A DNA stretch of 7,452 nt from the NCBI GenBank assembly GCA_020217265.1, contig JAIWOS010000049.1, positions 1 through 7,452 on the forward strand, written 5' to 3'. Below, piece by piece: positions 6,469-7,452 of this stretch (positions within the stretch are counted from its first letter, which is position 1; every line of letters starts with the position of its first letter). Source of the stretch: Thiobacillus sp. (GTDB taxonomy: Bacteria; Pseudomonadota; Gammaproteobacteria; Burkholderiales; Thiobacillaceae). The notes under the pieces are model-generated. The model made no database searches. It was not told the origin of the DNA and saw nothing but the letters and a program-made list of their open reading frames with translations. The translations under genes were made by a program, and so were the position numbers.

Positions 6469-6860
6469 ACGCGCAGCCGCCGCATGAGTTCGGCGTAAGC
6501 CCGTACAAGGGCAAAACCGGTCTCAGGCGCGTCATCAACGCCGCAGGCTATTCGTGGGCTGGGCTGGTCGCCGCGTTCCGCCACGAGGACGCCTTCCGCC
6601 AGGAAGTCCTGCTCGCGCTCGTCCTGATCCCGCTGGCAATCTGGCTCGGCGACAACGCCGTCGAGCGTGCCCTGATGATCGGCGCAGTACTGCTGGTGCT
6701 GATCGTCGAACTGCTGAATTCGGCCCTGGAAGCCGCGGTCGACCGCATCTCGCTGGACCACCACCATCTCATCAAGCGCGCCAAGGACATGGGCAGCGCC
6801 GCCGTGCTCGTCGCGCTGGTCACGGTCGTCGCGGTGTGGGGGCTCGTGCTCTTCGGCTAG
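6465..6860 (+). CDS. dgkA: Diacylglycerol kinase (DgkA-type membrane lipid kinase)
   Basis: DgkA phosphorylates diacylglycerol to phosphatidic acid at the inner membrane, recycling lipid released during periplasmic glucan synthesis. The 131-aa product, slightly longer than E. coli's, has the family layout. There is an amphipathic N-terminus ([21 protein letters not shown], 28-48) with the conserved AFRQE, and three membrane helices at about 48-62, 67-87 and 111-130. The active-site block is [16 protein letters not shown] (81-96), containing the conserved Glu of the NSALEA motif, followed by [10 protein letters not shown] (105-114). ATG 6465 overlaps the gcvPB stop as ATGA, so it is probably translated by coupling and belongs to the operon. 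No metabolic link to glycine cleavage is evident. No intrinsic terminator with a T tract follows. Gram-positive relatives act on undecaprenol, but the sequence resembles the Gram-negative lipid kinase type. Confidence 0.95.
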   Translation: MNAQPPHEFGVSPYKGKTGLRRVINAAGYSWAGLVAAFRHEDAFRQEVLLALVLIPLAIWLGDNAVERALMIGAVLLVLIVELLNSALEAAVDRISLDHHHLIKRAKDMGSAAVLVALVTVVAVWGLVLFG

Positions 6861-6941
6861 GATGCACCGCGCCCACCGGGTAAGCGGGCCTGCACCTCCG
6901 GCCTGAAACCCAAAAAACGTGCCAAAAATGCGGGTATTCCC
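6861..6941. other. Non-coding gap between dgkA and the FimV-like promoter
   Basis: Only weak pairing is seen: TGCA/TGCA (6863-6866 with 6891-6894) and GCCC/GGGC (6871-6874 with 6886-6889), interrupted by mismatches and without a T tract. I see no clear terminator, RNA gene or short reading frame. The operon may therefore read through or end by Rho. Confidence 0.5.
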
Positions 6942-6968
6942 TAAAGTTCCTGGCCGGGTGGCCGGAAA
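6942..6968 (+). promoter_or_regulatory. Candidate sigma28 (FliA) promoter upstream of the FimV-like gene
   Basis: TAAAGTTC (6942-6949), then exactly 11 bp, then GCCGGAAA (6961-6968). The recalled FliA consensus is TAAAGTTT-N11-GCCGATAA, so this matches 7 of 8 and 6 of 8 with the right spacing. The two mismatches in the -10 half fall in its important AT step, so activity is uncertain. An inverted repeat (CTGGCC 6950-6955, GGCCGG 6960-6965) overlaps the spacer and -10. Transcription would start near 6975, about 23 nt before GTG 6998. Confidence 0.5.
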
Positions 6969-6997
6969 TACTGCCATGCCCTCCGATATTTGATCGC

Positions 6998-7452
6998 GTG
7001 AAACTCTCGACCGTCTGCCTCCTGGGACTCTGCCATGCCGGTTCGGCCGCCGCCCTCGGACTGGGCGACGCCAGCGTGCGCTCCTCTCTCGGCCAGCCGC
7101 TCGACGTCCGCATCGAGGTGCTGGGCGCCACGCCCGGGCTCGCAGCCGACTGTTTCCACGTCGACCCCGCGGGCAGCGGCGCACTGGCGCGCGCCCGGCT
7201 GAGCCTCGAACGCAACGGCGAGCAGGCCGTGTTGCATGTTCGCTCGCCGCAGCCTGTCAACGATCCCTTTGCGCAATTCGCCATCGTCGCCGACTGCACC
7301 GCACGCATCCAGCGCGACTATGTCGTGCTGCTCGACCCGCCGTCTGCAATCGACGCGCCCGTCGTGGCCGAAGCGCCCACCATCGCCCGGCGCCCGGAGC
7401 CGCGCCCTGCGTCGGCCACCGCCATGCAGCCCCCCCGCGCCGCCGCCCGGTC
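6998..7452 (+). CDS. FimV-like secreted protein, N-terminal part (3' end off the window)
   Basis: An open frame from GTG 6998 to the right edge (151 codons plus 2 bases, no stop). The start gives a convincing Sec signal peptide: MK, a hydrophobic core (LSTVCLLGLC) and a likely cleavage site after GSAAA (about residue 19). Upstream in-frame codons offer no ATG. The mature start LGLGDASVRSSLGQPLDVRIEVLG (20-43) matches the N-terminal domain of FimV/HubP-type polar proteins (GLG..-S.L.QPL.A.I.L). The domain continues to about residue 114 (VLLDPP), then turns into a Pro/Ala/Arg-rich linker. In known FimV proteins a peptidoglycan-binding LysM and a membrane helix follow; here they lie outside the window. 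Two mature-domain cysteines, C52 and C100, could form a disulfide. FimV proteins organise the cell pole for type IV pili, and HubP relatives also serve flagella. No clear ribosome binding site is seen. Confidence 0.8.
   Translation, partial: MKLSTVCLLGLCHAGSAAALGLGDASVRSSLGQPLDVRIEVLGATPGLAADCFHVDPAGSGALARARLSLERNGEQAVLHVRSPQPVNDPFAQFAIVADCTARIQRDYVVLLDPPSAIDAPVVAEAPTIARRPEPRPASATAMQPPRAAAR

Noticed and set aside
6861..6900. Terminator after dgkA
   Set aside because: Only short interrupted stems (TGCA and GCCC/GGGC) and no T tract.

Overview
The window is a high-GC stretch of a proteobacterial chromosome, most likely a betaproteobacterium. The grounds are a DUF3426-type membrane protein, a tandem glycine riboswitch, a split two-gene glycine decarboxylase (gcvPA/gcvPB), DgkA and a FimV-like protein. 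Genus cannot be fixed from the sequence. All recognised genes read on the + strand.

Layout: (1) positions 1-808 hold the C-terminal part of a DUF3426 membrane protein, cut by the left edge. (2) 809-1078 is non-coding. It holds a possible weak terminator, a sigma70-like -10 box, two consecutive glycine aptamers and a strong intrinsic terminator with a T tract. (3) 1079-6468 is the glycine cleavage cluster gcvT, gcvH, gcvPA, a DUF3144 gene, tpx and gcvPB. (4) dgkA overlaps the gcvPB stop (ATGA) and ends at 6860. (5) A 137-bp gap contains a sequence resembling a flagellar sigma28 (FliA) promoter. (6) A FimV-like secreted protein starts at GTG 6998 and runs off the right edge.

How the genes work together: P protein (GcvPA+GcvPB) decarboxylates glycine onto the lipoyl arm of H protein. 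T protein releases ammonia and passes the one-carbon unit to tetrahydrofolate. L protein (lipoamide dehydrogenase) is not encoded here and must come from elsewhere. The riboswitch senses the pathway substrate. A thiol peroxidase and a small protein of unknown function sit between the two P-protein halves.

The main curiosities lie between the genes. Near-identical long palindromes form the whole leader of both gcvPA and gcvPB. A third hairpin followed by six T lies between gcvT and gcvH. The linker between the two aptamers carries its own hairpin, and the inferred start site leaves almost no 5' leader. A possible FliA promoter precedes the FimV-like gene. I see no defence system, mobile element, CRISPR array, tRNA or rRNA. 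The coding content is largely ordinary core metabolism.
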